Shown here one piece after another: positions 9,703 to 18,667 of a stretch of 64,000 nt of DNA. The translations under genes and the position numbers were made by a program. The notes under the pieces were generated by a model that was given only the letters and a program-made list of their open reading frames with translations, did no database searches and was not told where the DNA came from. The stretch's first letter is position 1, and the number at the start of each line of letters is the position of its first letter. This stretch comes from Ruminiclostridium hungatei (GTDB taxonomy: Bacteria > Bacillota > Clostridia > Acetivibrionales > DSM-1351): positions 1 through 64,000 of the forward strand of contig NZ_MZGX01000017.1 of assembly GCF_002051585.1 (NCBI RefSeq), read 5' to 3'.

Positions 9703-9769
9703 AAAACCTGCCTGCAGGTTTTTGTAAAGCGAAGCCCATCAATGTGTTCACTAAATGCTTGCTTCGCTT
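9703..9769 (-). terminator. Two hairpins between nadK and argR
   Basis: An inverted repeat AAGCGAAGC...GCTTCGCTT (9726-9769, loop of about 24) is followed on the minus strand by a tight 9-bp hairpin (9703-9722, AAAACCTGC/GCAGGTTTT). Together they probably end or attenuate the nadK transcript before argR. The T runs are interrupted, so confidence is moderate. Confidence 0.4.
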
Positions 9770-9779
9770 TTTTCACGCT

Positions 9780-10640
9780 TTAATCCTCTTTTCTGTCATA
9801 GATTTTGTTTCTTAAAACTGTAAAGAAATTTTTTGATTGTATTTTTAATATTTTCACTGTAGAATCTGACTTTTCAATCTCTATATAGTCTCCGCCGGTT
9901 ATTTCGTAGTTTTTCTGTCCGTCCACCGTAACCAGCGCTTTATGTTCAAAGCCGTCCGAGACACATATTTTTATTTTTCGTTCTTCAGAGGCTACGAAAG
10001 ATCTTGAATAAAGCAAGTGAGGGCAAATCGGCGTTACTATAATAAGCTTTGCCGTTGGTTCTGCAATAGGTCCCCCCGCAGACATGGAGTAAGCTGTGGA
10101 ACCTGTGGGAGTGGCAACGACTATACCGTCCCCGGGAAACATATCAAAAAAGTTATCGTCAATATAGGTGCTCAAATGCAGTATTCTCAATATTCCTGCC
10201 CGGGATATGGAAACATCATTTATAGAGACATCCCTGGCAAACAGCTTCCCATCCTTATATATCTTTGAAGAAAGCATCATCCTTTCTTCAATAACAAAAT
10301 TGTTTTGGAATATGCACTCCACCGCCTTGTCGATTTCTCCTTTTTCAATGTCTGTCAGGAATCCAAGTGAGCCCAGGTTTATTCCCAGAATAGGTATATC
10401 AAACAAATATGCGGTTCTGGCAGTTTTTATAAAGGTTCCGTCACCACCCAGACAAATAATAAGATCACATTTACCGCATATCTCAGCCACTTCATCATCC
10501 AGTCCGTCCATGCCCCTGGTTACCGTTCTGGTGGGTAAAACAGCCTGTCCCCCGAATTTCCTTATACTTTCGATAAGCATATTTGTATAGGCAAATCCTA
10601 TGTCTTTTTCATTATTTGTTATAATACCGATGTTTTTCAT
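9780..10640 (-). CDS. nadK: NAD kinase
   Basis: The enzyme phosphorylates NAD to NADP in the cytoplasm. The GGDGTFI motif with its catalytic Asp, the NLGSLGFLTD segment and the NAD-binding loop (PTGSTAYSMSAGG) are all present. I start it at the ATG at 10640 because GGAGG lies directly upstream, giving 286 residues; an in-frame ATG six codons earlier contains that ribosome site. It lies in the dxs-tlyA-nadK-argR-recN string that is conserved in clostridia. Confidence 0.96.
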   Translation of the reverse strand: MKNIGIITNNEKDIGFAYTNMLIESIRKFGGQAVLPTRTVTRGMDGLDDEVAEICGKCDLIICLGGDGTFIKTARTAYLFDIPILGINLGSLGFLTDIEKGEIDKAVECIFQNNFVIEERMMLSSKIYKDGKLFARDVSINDVSISRAGILRILHLSTYIDDNFFDMFPGDGIVVATPTGSTAYSMSAGGPIAEPTAKLIIVTPICPHLLYSRSFVASEERKIKICVSDGFEHKALVTVDGQKNYEITGGDYIEIEKSDSTVKILKIQSKNFFTVLRNKIYDRKED

Positions 10641-10730
10641 ATTGCCTCCAAATGCCATCTTTATATCTACACCCTTACAGTTTAGCAAAAGCCCTGGCTT
10701 TTTGCAAAGAAATCCATATAAAAAGACAAA

Positions 10731-11546
10731 TCAAGTTGACCCAAGTTCACCATGCGCACTGCTTACAACAGCTTCCACCATCTGCTCCAGGTCTTCTCGG
10801 ACGGCAGACCCGTCATTTTTTGAGATATGAAGCAGATATTCTATATTGCCTTCCGGACCCTTAATGGGAGAAAATGAAAGGCATTTTACATAAAGCTTCC
10901 TCTCCAGTACAAAATCCATAATCCTTGTGATAACTTCCTTATGTACTCCTCTATCCCTGACAACACCATGCTTTCCAACCTTTTCTCTGCCGGCTTCAAA
11001 CTGGGGCTTGATAAGGCAGACAAGTTCAGCCTCCTCCTTAAGCAGCTCCAAAACTGCAGGCAGGACCTTTGTCAGAGATATGAAAGAAACATCTATGGAG
11101 GCAAAGTCTGAAAGAAACCCAACATTTTCAGGCTTCACATACCTTACATTAGTTCTTTCCATGCAGATTACACGACTGTCCTTCCTGAGTTCCCAGGCAA
11201 GCTGGCCGTACCCCACGTCAATTGCCACGACTTTTTCTGCTCCGTTTTTAAGCATGCAATCTGTAAAGCCCCCGGTTGAAGCACCAATGTCCAGGCAGGT
11301 TTTACCTTCCAGTCCTATATGAAATTCAGCTATCGCCTTGGCCAGCTTTAAGCCGCCTCTGCTTACAAAGGGGTTTGCATTTTCCTTGATCTCTATAATA
11401 CCTTCGGCATTGACCCTGGTTCCGGGCTTGTCCTCCCGTTGACCGTCAACCCATACAACTCCCGCCATAATCGCACTCTTACTTTTCTCACGGCTTTCAA
11501 ACAAGCCCTTATTAACAAGAAGTATATCAAGCCTTTCCTTTTCCAA
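10731..11546 (-). CDS. tlyA: TlyA-family 2'-O-methyltransferase (16S/23S rRNA)
   Basis: An N-terminal S4 RNA-binding domain (about 1-60) is followed by an FtsJ-like Rossmann methyltransferase with the SAM site CLDIGASTGGFTDC. Members methylate ribosomal RNA, and older annotations call them hemolysin A. The likely start is the TTG at 11546, which has GGAGGT eight bases upstream; an ATG four codons earlier would place that ribosome site inside the coding region. This gives 271 residues, normal for the family. It follows dxs closely (about 34 bases). Confidence 0.94.
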   Translation of the reverse strand: MEKERLDILLVNKGLFESREKSKSAIMAGVVWVDGQREDKPGTRVNAEGIIEIKENANPFVSRGGLKLAKAIAEFHIGLEGKTCLDIGASTGGFTDCMLKNGAEKVVAIDVGYGQLAWELRKDSRVICMERTNVRYVKPENVGFLSDFASIDVSFISLTKVLPAVLELLKEEAELVCLIKPQFEAGREKVGKHGVVRDRGVHKEVITRIMDFVLERKLYVKCLSFSPIKGPEGNIEYLLHISKNDGSAVREDLEQMVEAVVSSAHGELGST

Positions 11547-11580
11547 ATTTACCTCCATATCAGTTAACGATGATAACTGA

Positions 11581-13440
11581 TTATTTTATATTACCTGCAA
11601 TATGAGCCGCAATGGCTTCTGCATCCAGCCCAAGCTTCCTGAGCAATTCTGCTCTGGAACCATGGGGAATGAATTCGTCCGGCATCCCCATAATACTAAT
11701 ATTACTTTTCAAGCCCTTTCTGTTAACAAATTCAAGTACCCTGCTTCCAAAACCGCCAAACCTGCAATTGTCCTCCAAAGTAATAATATAATCAAATTTT
11801 TCCGTAATATTTAATATTAATTCTTCATCCACAGGTTTTACAAACCTTGCACTTACAACCTGCGGGTCTATATTTGACCTGCCAAGTATTTCAGCCGCCT
11901 GAAGAGCTGTTTCCACCATGCTCCCCACAGCAAGAATACAGACTTTTTCGCCATTTTTCACAACAGCGCCTTTGCCTGCTTCAATAGGAAGCCTTTGTCC
12001 CAGGCACTCCTTCCCCCGCCCTCTCGGATACCTTATGGCTGCGGGCCCCTTCTGCCCGTTCACTGCATAATCCAGCATCTGTCTGAGCTCGTAATAATCG
12101 GCAGGTGCCATCACCTTCAGATTTGGAATATGGCTCAGATAGGTCAGGTCAAAAACACCCTGGTGCGTCTCTCCGTCTTCACCCACAATACCGGCTCTGT
12201 CTATGGCAAAAACCACATGCAGATTTTGTGTGGCCACATCATGTATAATCTGGTCATATGCCCTTTGCAGGAATGAGGAGTATATGGCCACAACCGGAAT
12301 CAAACCCTTTGCCGCCATTCCTGCCGCCGAAGTCACGGCATGCTGTTCCGCAATCCCCACATCAAAAAAACGGTTTGGAAACTCATTGCTGAACCTGAAC
12401 AAGCCGGTCCCCTTGGCCATGGCTGCCGAAATTGCAACGAGCCTTTCATCAGATGCCGCCAGGGCGCACATGGTATTTCCGAATATTTCAGAATAATCGG
12501 GAGCACTTTGCCCATAGGTCTCACCGGTCTCCACCTCGAAGGGAGCAATACCATGAAACCTGTCAGGACTCTCCTCTGCAAAGGAATATCCTTTGCCCTT
12601 TTGAGTATTCACATGCACTAATACAGGCCCTTTTATCTTCTTTGCGGCAACCAGCGCCTTACCGATTTCCTCAATGTTATGTCCTTCAATCGGGCCATAA
12701 TACTTGTATCCCAACTGCTCAAAAAAAACACCGGGAGTAAATATATATTTTACTGTTCCCTTCAGTTTTGAAATGGCACGCCGGGCCTTTTTGCTGAAAT
12801 TCGGCATCCTGTTCAGAAAATTGTCAATGTCCTCTTTCGTCTTGGTGTAAAAAGGATCAGTGCGCAATTTGCTTAAATATTTGGACATAGCTCCTACATT
12901 TTGGGCTATGGACATTTCGTTATCATTAAGTATGACTATAAAATTGGTGGTGGATCTTCCGGCATCATTCAATGCTTCGTACGCCATGCCTCCGGTCATG
13001 GCACCATCTCCGATTACCGCAACAACACTGTAATTTTCCTTCTTTAAATCTCTTGCCCGGGCTATACCCAGTGCAGCGGATATGGAGGTACTGCTGTGAC
13101 CGGTATTGAAGCAATCGTGATTGCTCTCACAGGTTTTAGGAAAGCCGGCAAGTCCTTCCAGCTTTCTCAAGGTTTCAAATTGCTCCTTCCGCCCGGTTAT
13201 GATTTTGTGTACATAGGATTGGTGACCCACATCCCAAACTATCTGGTCAAAATCTGTCTGGAATGTTTTGTGCAAGGCCAGGGTCAGCTCTACAACTCCA
13301 AGGTTGGAGGCCAAATGCCCTCCGGTTTTAGATATCTTGTTTATCAAAAAATCCCTTACTTCATCTGCAAGCAGCGCTAATTCTTCATAGCTTAATTTTT
13401 TTATATCATCTGGAGAGTTTATACCTTCCAAATACCCCAC
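11581..13440 (-). CDS. dxs: 1-deoxy-D-xylulose-5-phosphate synthase
   Basis: This is the first enzyme of the MEP isoprenoid pathway, joining pyruvate and glyceraldehyde 3-phosphate with thiamine diphosphate. At 619 residues it has the ThDP motif GDGAMTGGMAYEALNDAG, the transketolase pyrimidine-binding segment (VGIAEQHAVTSAAGMAA) and the C-terminal domain. It starts with GTG behind AAAGGAG. It lies one step after oapA and is separated from ispA by the OLE RNA gene, so both isoprenoid genes flank OLE as in other OLE-bearing genomes. Confidence 0.97.
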   Translation of the reverse strand: MGYLEGINSPDDIKKLSYEELALLADEVRDFLINKISKTGGHLASNLGVVELTLALHKTFQTDFDQIVWDVGHQSYVHKIITGRKEQFETLRKLEGLAGFPKTCESNHDCFNTGHSSTSISAALGIARARDLKKENYSVVAVIGDGAMTGGMAYEALNDAGRSTTNFIVILNDNEMSIAQNVGAMSKYLSKLRTDPFYTKTKEDIDNFLNRMPNFSKKARRAISKLKGTVKYIFTPGVFFEQLGYKYYGPIEGHNIEEIGKALVAAKKIKGPVLVHVNTQKGKGYSFAEESPDRFHGIAPFEVETGETYGQSAPDYSEIFGNTMCALAASDERLVAISAAMAKGTGLFRFSNEFPNRFFDVGIAEQHAVTSAAGMAAKGLIPVVAIYSSFLQRAYDQIIHDVATQNLHVVFAIDRAGIVGEDGETHQGVFDLTYLSHIPNLKVMAPADYYELRQMLDYAVNGQKGPAAIRYPRGRGKECLGQRLPIEAGKGAVVKNGEKVCILAVGSMVETALQAAEILGRSNIDPQVVSARFVKPVDEELILNITEKFDYIITLEDNCRFGGFGSRVLEFVNRKGLKSNISIMGMPDEFIPHGSRAELLRKLGLDAEAIAAHIAGNIK

Positions 13441-13457
13441 GGCTATTCTCCTTTATT

Positions 13458-14120
13458 TTAACTGTTCTTTTTTTTATTGATTTTATTCTTTTTATTATGC
13501 CATCTTTTCTTGGTTTTAACAAATTTGAACCTGCCAAACAAGAAATGTGTAACAACTGCAACCTTATATATTATGTAGTTGCTGTTCTGCAGAGCCACCG
13601 ATTTTCCCAGTGCCTTTCCGCCTACTGTAAGCGACGCTACCATAGCGGTGATGGACAAACCGAATATGCTGTTTTCCACCTGGCTGCCTTCCCCGGAAAA
13701 CTTGTAAACAATATAAGCCCCTGCCGTACCGCTTATGACTCCACAGATATCTCCCACAACATCATTACAAAAATTCGATACCTTATCCGCATTTCTGATA
13801 AGTCTTATAGCCTGCTTTGCACCATACAGCTTTCTGGAGGCCATGGAATGAAAAGGTGCCTCGTCGGCAGCAGTTGCTGCAGTTCCTATAAGATCGAACA
13901 ATATGCTTATTATAATTATTCCGAAAACTATGAGAAAGGAAACCACTGTAGAGGCATATCTGATTGTTTCATTTGAGAAAAAAGACATAAGGATGGAAAT
14001 AAAGAAAGTGACAACAGTTATTAAGAGTGTCCATACTCTTGTTTCTTTTTTAGAACTTACCGTATTAGATTTAAATTTGACCTTGCGTTCATCGGCTGGA
14101 TGCTTGTAATTATCTTCCAC
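13458..14120 (-). CDS. oapA: OapA, OLE-associated membrane protein (DUF21/CNNM-like)
   Basis: The 220-residue protein has two membrane segments near 32-52 and 57-83, then a conserved block (AADEAPFHSMASRKLYGAKQ, NADKVSNFCNDVVGDICG) that resembles the DUF21 domain of Mg2+/Co2+ efflux proteins, a further hydrophobic stretch near 160-185 and a lysine-rich tail. The start is GTG at 14120 with GGAGG seven bases upstream. It lies immediately downstream of the OLE RNA and upstream of dxs, as known OapA genes do. OapA binds OLE RNA and places it at the cell membrane in Bacillus halodurans; that role is assumed here from family and position. Confidence 0.85.
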   Translation of the reverse strand: MEDNYKHPADERKVKFKSNTVSSKKETRVWTLLITVVTFFISILMSFFSNETIRYASTVVSFLIVFGIIIISILFDLIGTAATAADEAPFHSMASRKLYGAKQAIRLIRNADKVSNFCNDVVGDICGVISGTAGAYIVYKFSGEGSQVENSIFGLSITAMVASLTVGGKALGKSVALQNSNYIIYKVAVVTHFLFGRFKFVKTKKRWHNKKNKINKKKNS

Positions 14121-14189
14121 ACCAATCCTCCAAATATTAAAACGATGTTCTGGCGAACACTGTAAGCCTTTCACAGTCACTTATGACAT

Positions 14190-14799
14190 ATAAAAAACGG
14201 GTGGCAATTCATTGAGTAAATTTTGCGGCTTAGGTCAGGCAGGATTTCCCTAACGCGTACTGGAATGTCGCCAAACCAGCGGTTTCCCTTTAACCGCATC
14301 ACCACTGCGTTACCGCAGGTGGGGCCTGATTACCACTTAGTCCACACTTTAATCCCCAACAAATTACATAAAGAACAGTCTAGGAGTTTTCCTCAACAGT
14401 CAAGATGATTCCTAGCCTCTTTTGCAAAAAAGGTTTCAAACAGCAATAATGCCAATATATCGGCCAATACATCAGGCATCCGATCCATTATCCACCAAAT
14501 TTCACTCAAGGCAGGCTACTCTGTTCACAGCATAAAAAAATACCGCATAACAGGTTTAATCCCCAATCGTAGTCGAGGTGGCAAGTTCAGCCTGCAATAT
14601 TTCGCTGCTGAAGCTTAACTTTTCAACCACAAGTAAGGGTCTCCACGGAAAAGGGGTCAACGCCCGCATGCCATTGCAGATCGCCCCTAAGCCTTAACTC
14701 CCAGCACCAGCCCACCACTGGGCGTAGCAAGCCGACACAAGGAACTTCATCGATGTGCCCTTTAACGGATTTTTAGGCCCGTCTTCAGAATCATGAGTA
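14190..14799 (-). ncRNA. ole: OLE RNA (ornate, large, extremophilic)
   Basis: A 1.2-kb gap between ispA and oapA contains no plausible gene on either strand, yet about 600 bases of it are richer in GC than ordinary spacer and full of short pairing segments. Size, strand and position (ispA, RNA, oapA, dxs) match the OLE RNA class described in anaerobic and extremophilic Firmicutes, which is about 610 nt. The 5' end is placed after a minus-strand promoter, and the 3' end before a GTTTTTT stretch near 14194-14200. OLE forms membrane complexes with OapA and is linked to tolerance of alcohol, cold and Mg2+ stress. The exact ends are estimates. Confidence 0.85.
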
Positions 14800-14805
14800 C
14801 TGACT

Positions 14806-14835
14806 AGAATACTGCGCCACCAGTTTTTTTGTCAA
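14806..14835 (-). promoter_or_regulatory. Sigma-A-type promoter of the OLE RNA
   Basis: On the minus strand a consensus -35 TTGACA (14835-14830) is followed after 18 bases by -10 TATTCT (14811-14806). The predicted start near 14799 falls where the structured OLE sequence begins and gives an RNA of about 610 nt to the 3' boundary before oapA. Confidence 0.65.
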
Positions 14836-14971
14836 TAATTAAATATAGTATAAAATTATTATCTATCAAAGCAACTGCAATATTGTAAAATACCAAAAGG
14901 CATATATACTGCCGTCGAGAACACATTATAACACAGAATACAGTAAATTACAAAGGGAATATTGCTCCAGA

Positions 14972-15001
14972 TTGAGATTTGAAAACAGTAATTTATATTT
15001 T
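14972..15001 (+). promoter_or_regulatory. Candidate promoter for the plus-strand structured RNA
   Basis: TTGAGA (14972-14977) and TATTTT (14996-15001) are spaced by 18 bases and would start transcription just at the first hairpin of the element at 15008. The match to consensus is weak and the area is AT-rich. Confidence 0.3.
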
Positions 15002-15007
15002 ATTGTG

Positions 15008-15310
15008 TTGCGCAGATTAAATTAATCTGTAGTGCGAGTAAATAAAGTCTTTAGGAGACAAGTTTGCAAGTCACGCGAGGACGACTTTAAAGAAATGGGC
15101 AGTATGATTAAAAGCTTTTCGCTAAAATTGTAGGCGCCTGCTGCTTTGGCAGTTAAATTGACAGGATGTCAATTTAACTGCCCTGGAGACCTGGATGGTC
15201 GAGTTGCTGCGACGGCTAAAAAAGCATGCTGTAAGGTATACAATTTCGCCAAAAGCGTTATATACAAGCATTTATTTGAAGCTCGTCCGGGAGTGAGTAG
15301 CATTTTCTGA
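15008..15310 (+). ncRNA. Structured noncoding RNA candidate, class unverified (raiA-like?)
   Basis: This element lies in the gap between ispA and the OLE promoter and encodes no protein. Visible stems are TTGCGC/GTGCGA around AGATT/AATCT (15008-15037), AAAGTC/GACTTT (15044-15088), a perfect 16-bp hairpin (15148-15163 with 15167-15182), GACC/GGTC (15188-15200), GTTG/CGAC (15203-15213) and GTATA...CGC/GCG...TATAC (15236-15265). Several stems need U-G pairs on the plus strand, which would be A-C mismatches on the minus strand, and loops are A-rich on the plus strand; both favour plus-strand RNA. The conserved-looking block around 15184-15235 recalls the clostridial raiA motif, but I cannot verify that from memory. 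Confidence 0.5.
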
Positions 15311-15369
15311 CTGTTACCACATTTTTAATTAGCACTATAGGTTAATTTAATGACTCACTGTTACAAATC

Positions 15370-16254
15370 TTAATTTGATCTTCTCACCAGCGCCCGTGCC
15401 AGTTCTCTCAGGAAATCCGCCTTGCTGCCGAATCCCTCCAGAAAAGCGATTCCTTCGTCGGTTACTTCCTGAAGCATCCGCTTTGACTGTTCCAGGCCAT
15501 AAAGGGTTATATAGGTGGACTTGTTGCAGACTGCATCATTTCCCGGCCTTTTGCCCATTTCCTCCATGCTTCCCTCAACATCCAGTATATCATCCTTGAT
15601 TTGAAAGGCCAGGCCGAGATTTGCGGCATAGTTTGACAGTACAGAAAGCTGTTCTTCACCGGCACCGGAAATTATTGCAGCGGCCTCCACCGGCGCCTTG
15701 ATCAGAGCCCCGGTCTTCAGCCTGTGCATTGCTGCCAGTTCCTGGCTGTCCACCTTTCTTCCTTCCCCCTGCAAGTCTATTACCTGACCGCCGATCATAC
15801 CCCGGGCGCCGGCATACCTGGCTACTGCCTCCATGGCCCTGAGCTTTGCCATACTGCTTCCAGCCAGGGCATCCCTAAGCATGGTTTCATAGGCAAGGTT
15901 CAACAGTGCGTCTCCTGCCAGAATTGCCATGGCCTCACCAAACATCTTGTGATTTGTCAGCTTGCCCCTGCGGTAATCGTCATTGTCCATGGCAGGCAAA
16001 TCGTCATGAATCAGAGAATAGGTGTGGATCATTTCGATGGCGCAGGCAAAGGCAATCACTTCCCCGGGTTCAGTTCCGAATATTTCTCCGGTGGCAAGTG
16101 CAAGGGTTGGTCTGAGCCTTTTCCCTCCGGCCGTCAGGCTGTACAGCATGGCCTCCTTGAGGCTGGTATAGTACGGATTGTCAACCGCAACACTGTTTGC
16201 CAGTTTTTCTTCAATAAGCTTTATATAAAACGACTGTTTCTCCTTAAAATTCAT
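15370..16254 (-). CDS. ispA: Polyprenyl (farnesyl/geranyl) diphosphate synthase
   Basis: The enzyme condenses isopentenyl and allylic diphosphates. The first aspartate-rich motif is DDLPAMDNDD, the second is DDILD, and the basic site GGKRLRP near residue 38 binds substrate. At 294 residues it matches IspA. Its start overlaps the xseB stop by four bases (ATGA), showing translational coupling in an xseA-xseB-ispA operon. Downstream come the structured RNA element and OLE. Confidence 0.96.
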   Translation of the reverse strand: MNFKEKQSFYIKLIEEKLANSVAVDNPYYTSLKEAMLYSLTAGGKRLRPTLALATGEIFGTEPGEVIAFACAIEMIHTYSLIHDDLPAMDNDDYRRGKLTNHKMFGEAMAILAGDALLNLAYETMLRDALAGSSMAKLRAMEAVARYAGARGMIGGQVIDLQGEGRKVDSQELAAMHRLKTGALIKAPVEAAAIISGAGEEQLSVLSNYAANLGLAFQIKDDILDVEGSMEEMGKRPGNDAVCNKSTYITLYGLEQSKRMLQEVTDEGIAFLEGFGSKADFLRELARALVRRSN

Positions 16255-16493
16255 GCTTCAAAATCCTTTTCTACAAAATTGCCCTCTTCATCCTGGAGCA
16301 GTACGGATATCTTTTTTTCGGCCTCATCAAGTCTTGCGGCGCAATATCTGGATAATTCGATTCCCTGTTGAAAATCAGAGATGGATTCCTCCAGAGAAAC
16401 CTCACCCTTTTCAAGCCTTGCAACTATCTGCTCAAGTTGGCTTATAGCCTCTTCAAAACTCATTTGCATTTGCATGTCCCGCTCTAGCTTCAT
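16251..16493 (-). CDS. xseB: Exodeoxyribonuclease VII small subunit
   Basis: The 80-residue all-helical subunit has the family pattern SFEEAISQLEQIVARLEKGEVSLEES in its middle (positions about 12-37). It binds XseA to form exonuclease VII, which degrades single-stranded DNA. GGAGGAG lies before the first ATG, so the short N-terminal extension with repeated Met-Gln is probably translated. It overlaps ispA by four bases. Confidence 0.95.
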   Translation of the reverse strand: MKLERDMQMQMSFEEAISQLEQIVARLEKGEVSLEESISDFQQGIELSRYCAARLDEAEKKISVLLQDEEGNFVEKDFEA

Positions 16494-16531
16494 ATATTCT
16501 CCTCCGTTTTTTATTTGTTCCGCCTCCGCAT

Positions 16532-17740
16532 TTATATCTCCTTTTCATGAGTTGAGACAACACTGCAGTTTGCTTTTCCATCCTTAAGGCTTATTTCAAG
16601 CATATCTCCCGGACTGACCCGGGTTATGCTGCTGACCACAGTGCTGTGTGCATCCCTTACAACGCTGTAGCCGCGTTCAATTATCTTAAGGGGACTCAAG
16701 GCATCCAGTTTCCCTGCCAGAAGCGCAAACTGAGCCTTTTTGTCCTTCATCAGCATTTCATTATTCCTGAAAAGGTGCTTTATCTCATTATCAAGCTTTA
16801 GCCGGTATTGATTCAGCCTATCGTAAGGCTTTTGGAAAACCGGCCGGGTCTTTATTTTCTGAAGCTGGGTTTCGCACAGGTTCAATTTCTTGACCAAGGC
16901 ACCCTTCATTCTCACATTGCAGTTTTGAAGCTTGTATCTCAGTACTTCCAGGTCAGGTACTGCCAGTTCGGCAGCAGCAGACGGCGTGGGCGCCCTCATA
17001 TCAGCTACAAAATCACATATGGTAAAGTCCGTCTCATGACCAACTGCCGAAATCACAGGAATTTTTGAGGCATATATGCTCCTGGCCACCACCTCTTCAT
17101 TGAACGCCCAGAGTTCCTCCAGAGAGCCTCCGCCTCTGGCGACTATTATTACATCCACCTGTCCGTACCTGTTGAGATTTTCAATGGCGGACGCTACCTG
17201 TCCGGCGGCCTGAACTCCCTGCACAGCAACCGGATATAATACCAGCTTCATTTTGCTGTGCCTTCTGTATGTAACATTTATTATATCCCTTATGACAGCA
17301 CCTGTTGACGAAGTGACCACCGCAATGCTGACCGGCAGCAGCGGCAGCTTTTTCTTTTTTGCCGTATCAAAAAGACCTTCTTCCTGAAGTCTGTTTTTAA
17401 GCTGTTCAAATGCCAGATGGAGCGAACCCAGTCCGTCCGGCTGCATGTCACCGGCATAAAGCTGATACTGCCCGTCTCTCTCAAAAACCGAGACATAACC
17501 TGAAACAATAACCTTATTGCCGTTCTGAGGTACAAACTTCAACTGGCTTGCCTGTGACTTGAACATGACACACTTTAGAACGCTGTTCTCATCCTTTATG
17601 GTAAAATACATGTGACCTGTATAATGGTGCTTGAAATTTGATATTTCTCCCCTCACCGACAGGCCTGACAGTATTCCGTCATTGGAAACAAGCTGTTTTA
17701 TATAATTATTTATGTCTGATACTGAAAATATCCTGTTCAC
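16532..17740 (-). CDS. xseA: Exodeoxyribonuclease VII large subunit
   Basis: The catalytic subunit of exonuclease VII has 402 residues. An N-terminal OB-fold (about 1-100; GEISNFKHHYTGHMYF) binds DNA, and the central nuclease domain has the conserved segments ARGGGSLEELWAFN and SAVGHETDFT with DMRAPTPSAAAE. A helical C-terminus follows. It begins with GTG behind TGGAG. xseB follows by 38 bases. Confidence 0.96.
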   Translation of the reverse strand: MNRIFSVSDINNYIKQLVSNDGILSGLSVRGEISNFKHHYTGHMYFTIKDENSVLKCVMFKSQASQLKFVPQNGNKVIVSGYVSVFERDGQYQLYAGDMQPDGLGSLHLAFEQLKNRLQEEGLFDTAKKKKLPLLPVSIAVVTSSTGAVIRDIINVTYRRHSKMKLVLYPVAVQGVQAAGQVASAIENLNRYGQVDVIIVARGGGSLEELWAFNEEVVARSIYASKIPVISAVGHETDFTICDFVADMRAPTPSAAAELAVPDLEVLRYKLQNCNVRMKGALVKKLNLCETQLQKIKTRPVFQKPYDRLNQYRLKLDNEIKHLFRNNEMLMKDKKAQFALLAGKLDALSPLKIIERGYSVVRDAHSTVVSSITRVSPGDMLEISLKDGKANCSVVSTHEKEI

Positions 17741-17895
17741 CTAAAACTCCATTCCGGCTTCGACCCTTGCTCAGCAATCATCAAAGCCCAAGCTCAAAGT
17801 CTATTAATTTCAGAAATGACAGCATTGATTTAAATATCTGAAATATAAAAAAAGATAATGCAGGTTCACCGGCATTACCAGTTTTATCATACAAA

Positions 17896-18363
17896 CTATT
17901 TATCCAAGTCATCTGCAGCTTCAGAAATACCTGATTCATTGCCGGCCTCTTGGGCTTGAACAGTGGAATCGGCCTTGGACACCTTTGCCAGAAGGCCATT
18001 AACAAAAGCGCCGGCATCTTCATTGCTGTATTTTTTTGCCAATTCTACCGCCTCATTTACCGAAACACTGAAAGGTATGTCCTCCCGATATAAAATTTCA
18101 TATATTCCTATGCGGAGAACGGACAAATCTATTTTGGAAAGCCTGCTTATTTTCCAACCCATTGCATACTTTTCAATTATGCTGTCCAGCAGTGCTGTTT
18201 TTTCCTCAACTCCGTCAACAATACCTCTTATATATTTCTTGTCGTTGTCAGTCAAGCTGCAATCTTCAAGAGCAGTTTCAATTTGTTCGCTTCTATCACC
18301 CTTCTGAATTTCCAACTGATAAAGCAGTTTCATCGCAGCTTCCCTGGATGCACGGCGTCCCAT
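17896..18363 (-). CDS. nusB: Transcription antitermination factor NusB
   Basis: NusB binds boxA RNA with S10 and supports rRNA antitermination. The 155-residue protein begins MGRRASREAAMKLLYQLE and contains the conserved PFSVSVNEAVELAKKY segment near 105-120. The family domain ends near residue 130; the extra acidic tail is not conserved in NusB generally. AGGAGG precedes the ATG at 18363. It follows the Asp23-AmaP-DUF2273 genes, a common clostridial order. Confidence 0.95.
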   Translation of the reverse strand: MGRRASREAAMKLLYQLEIQKGDRSEQIETALEDCSLTDNDKKYIRGIVDGVEEKTALLDSIIEKYAMGWKISRLSKIDLSVLRIGIYEILYREDIPFSVSVNEAVELAKKYSNEDAGAFVNGLLAKVSKADSTVQAQEAGNESGISEAADDLDK

Positions 18364-18420
18364 TAACAATTCCTCCTATGTATTTCTATTGTCATTATTA
18401 TTTTTTTAGCAGTTTCAGAT

Positions 18421-18651
18421 TTATCTGTAGGTTCCGGGAGGCAGTATCCTGTCAAGAAGATTCTTTATATAGTCCTTGTCCTGGGACAGCCTCTTTCCTA
18501 TATAATAGCCAAAAACCACGCATATTACAACGAACAGCGCTTTCAATACTCCAAGCAGCAACACAATTACAGCTATTGAAAGTCCGATAGCCGCACCGAT
18601 GATTTCTCCCTTGTGCAGCCTGTAAACTTCATACAGTTTCTGCTTATCCAT
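18421..18651 (-). CDS. DUF2273 small membrane protein
   Basis: This 76-residue protein has a central hydrophobic segment (about 17-47, with glycines) and a basic C-terminus (LSQDKDYIKNLLDRILPPG). DUF2273 proteins are regularly encoded with Asp23 and AmaP and are thought to help tie the Asp23 shell to the membrane; that function is inferred from neighbours. GGAGGTG precedes the ATG. Confidence 0.88.
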   Translation of the reverse strand: MDKQKLYEVYRLHKGEIIGAAIGLSIAVIVLLLGVLKALFVVICVVFGYYIGKRLSQDKDYIKNLLDRILPPGTYR

Positions 18652-18667
18652 AAAACACCTCCATATG

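Noticed and set aside
14223-14408. Short plus-strand reading frame within the OLE region
   Set aside because: The region matches a structured RNA on the other strand, and the frame has no ribosome site.
14181-15369. tmRNA, RNase P or 6S RNA as identity of the two RNA elements
   Set aside because: I found no tmRNA tag frame or tRNA-like ends and no RNase P core sequences; the flanking oapA gene points to OLE for the first element.
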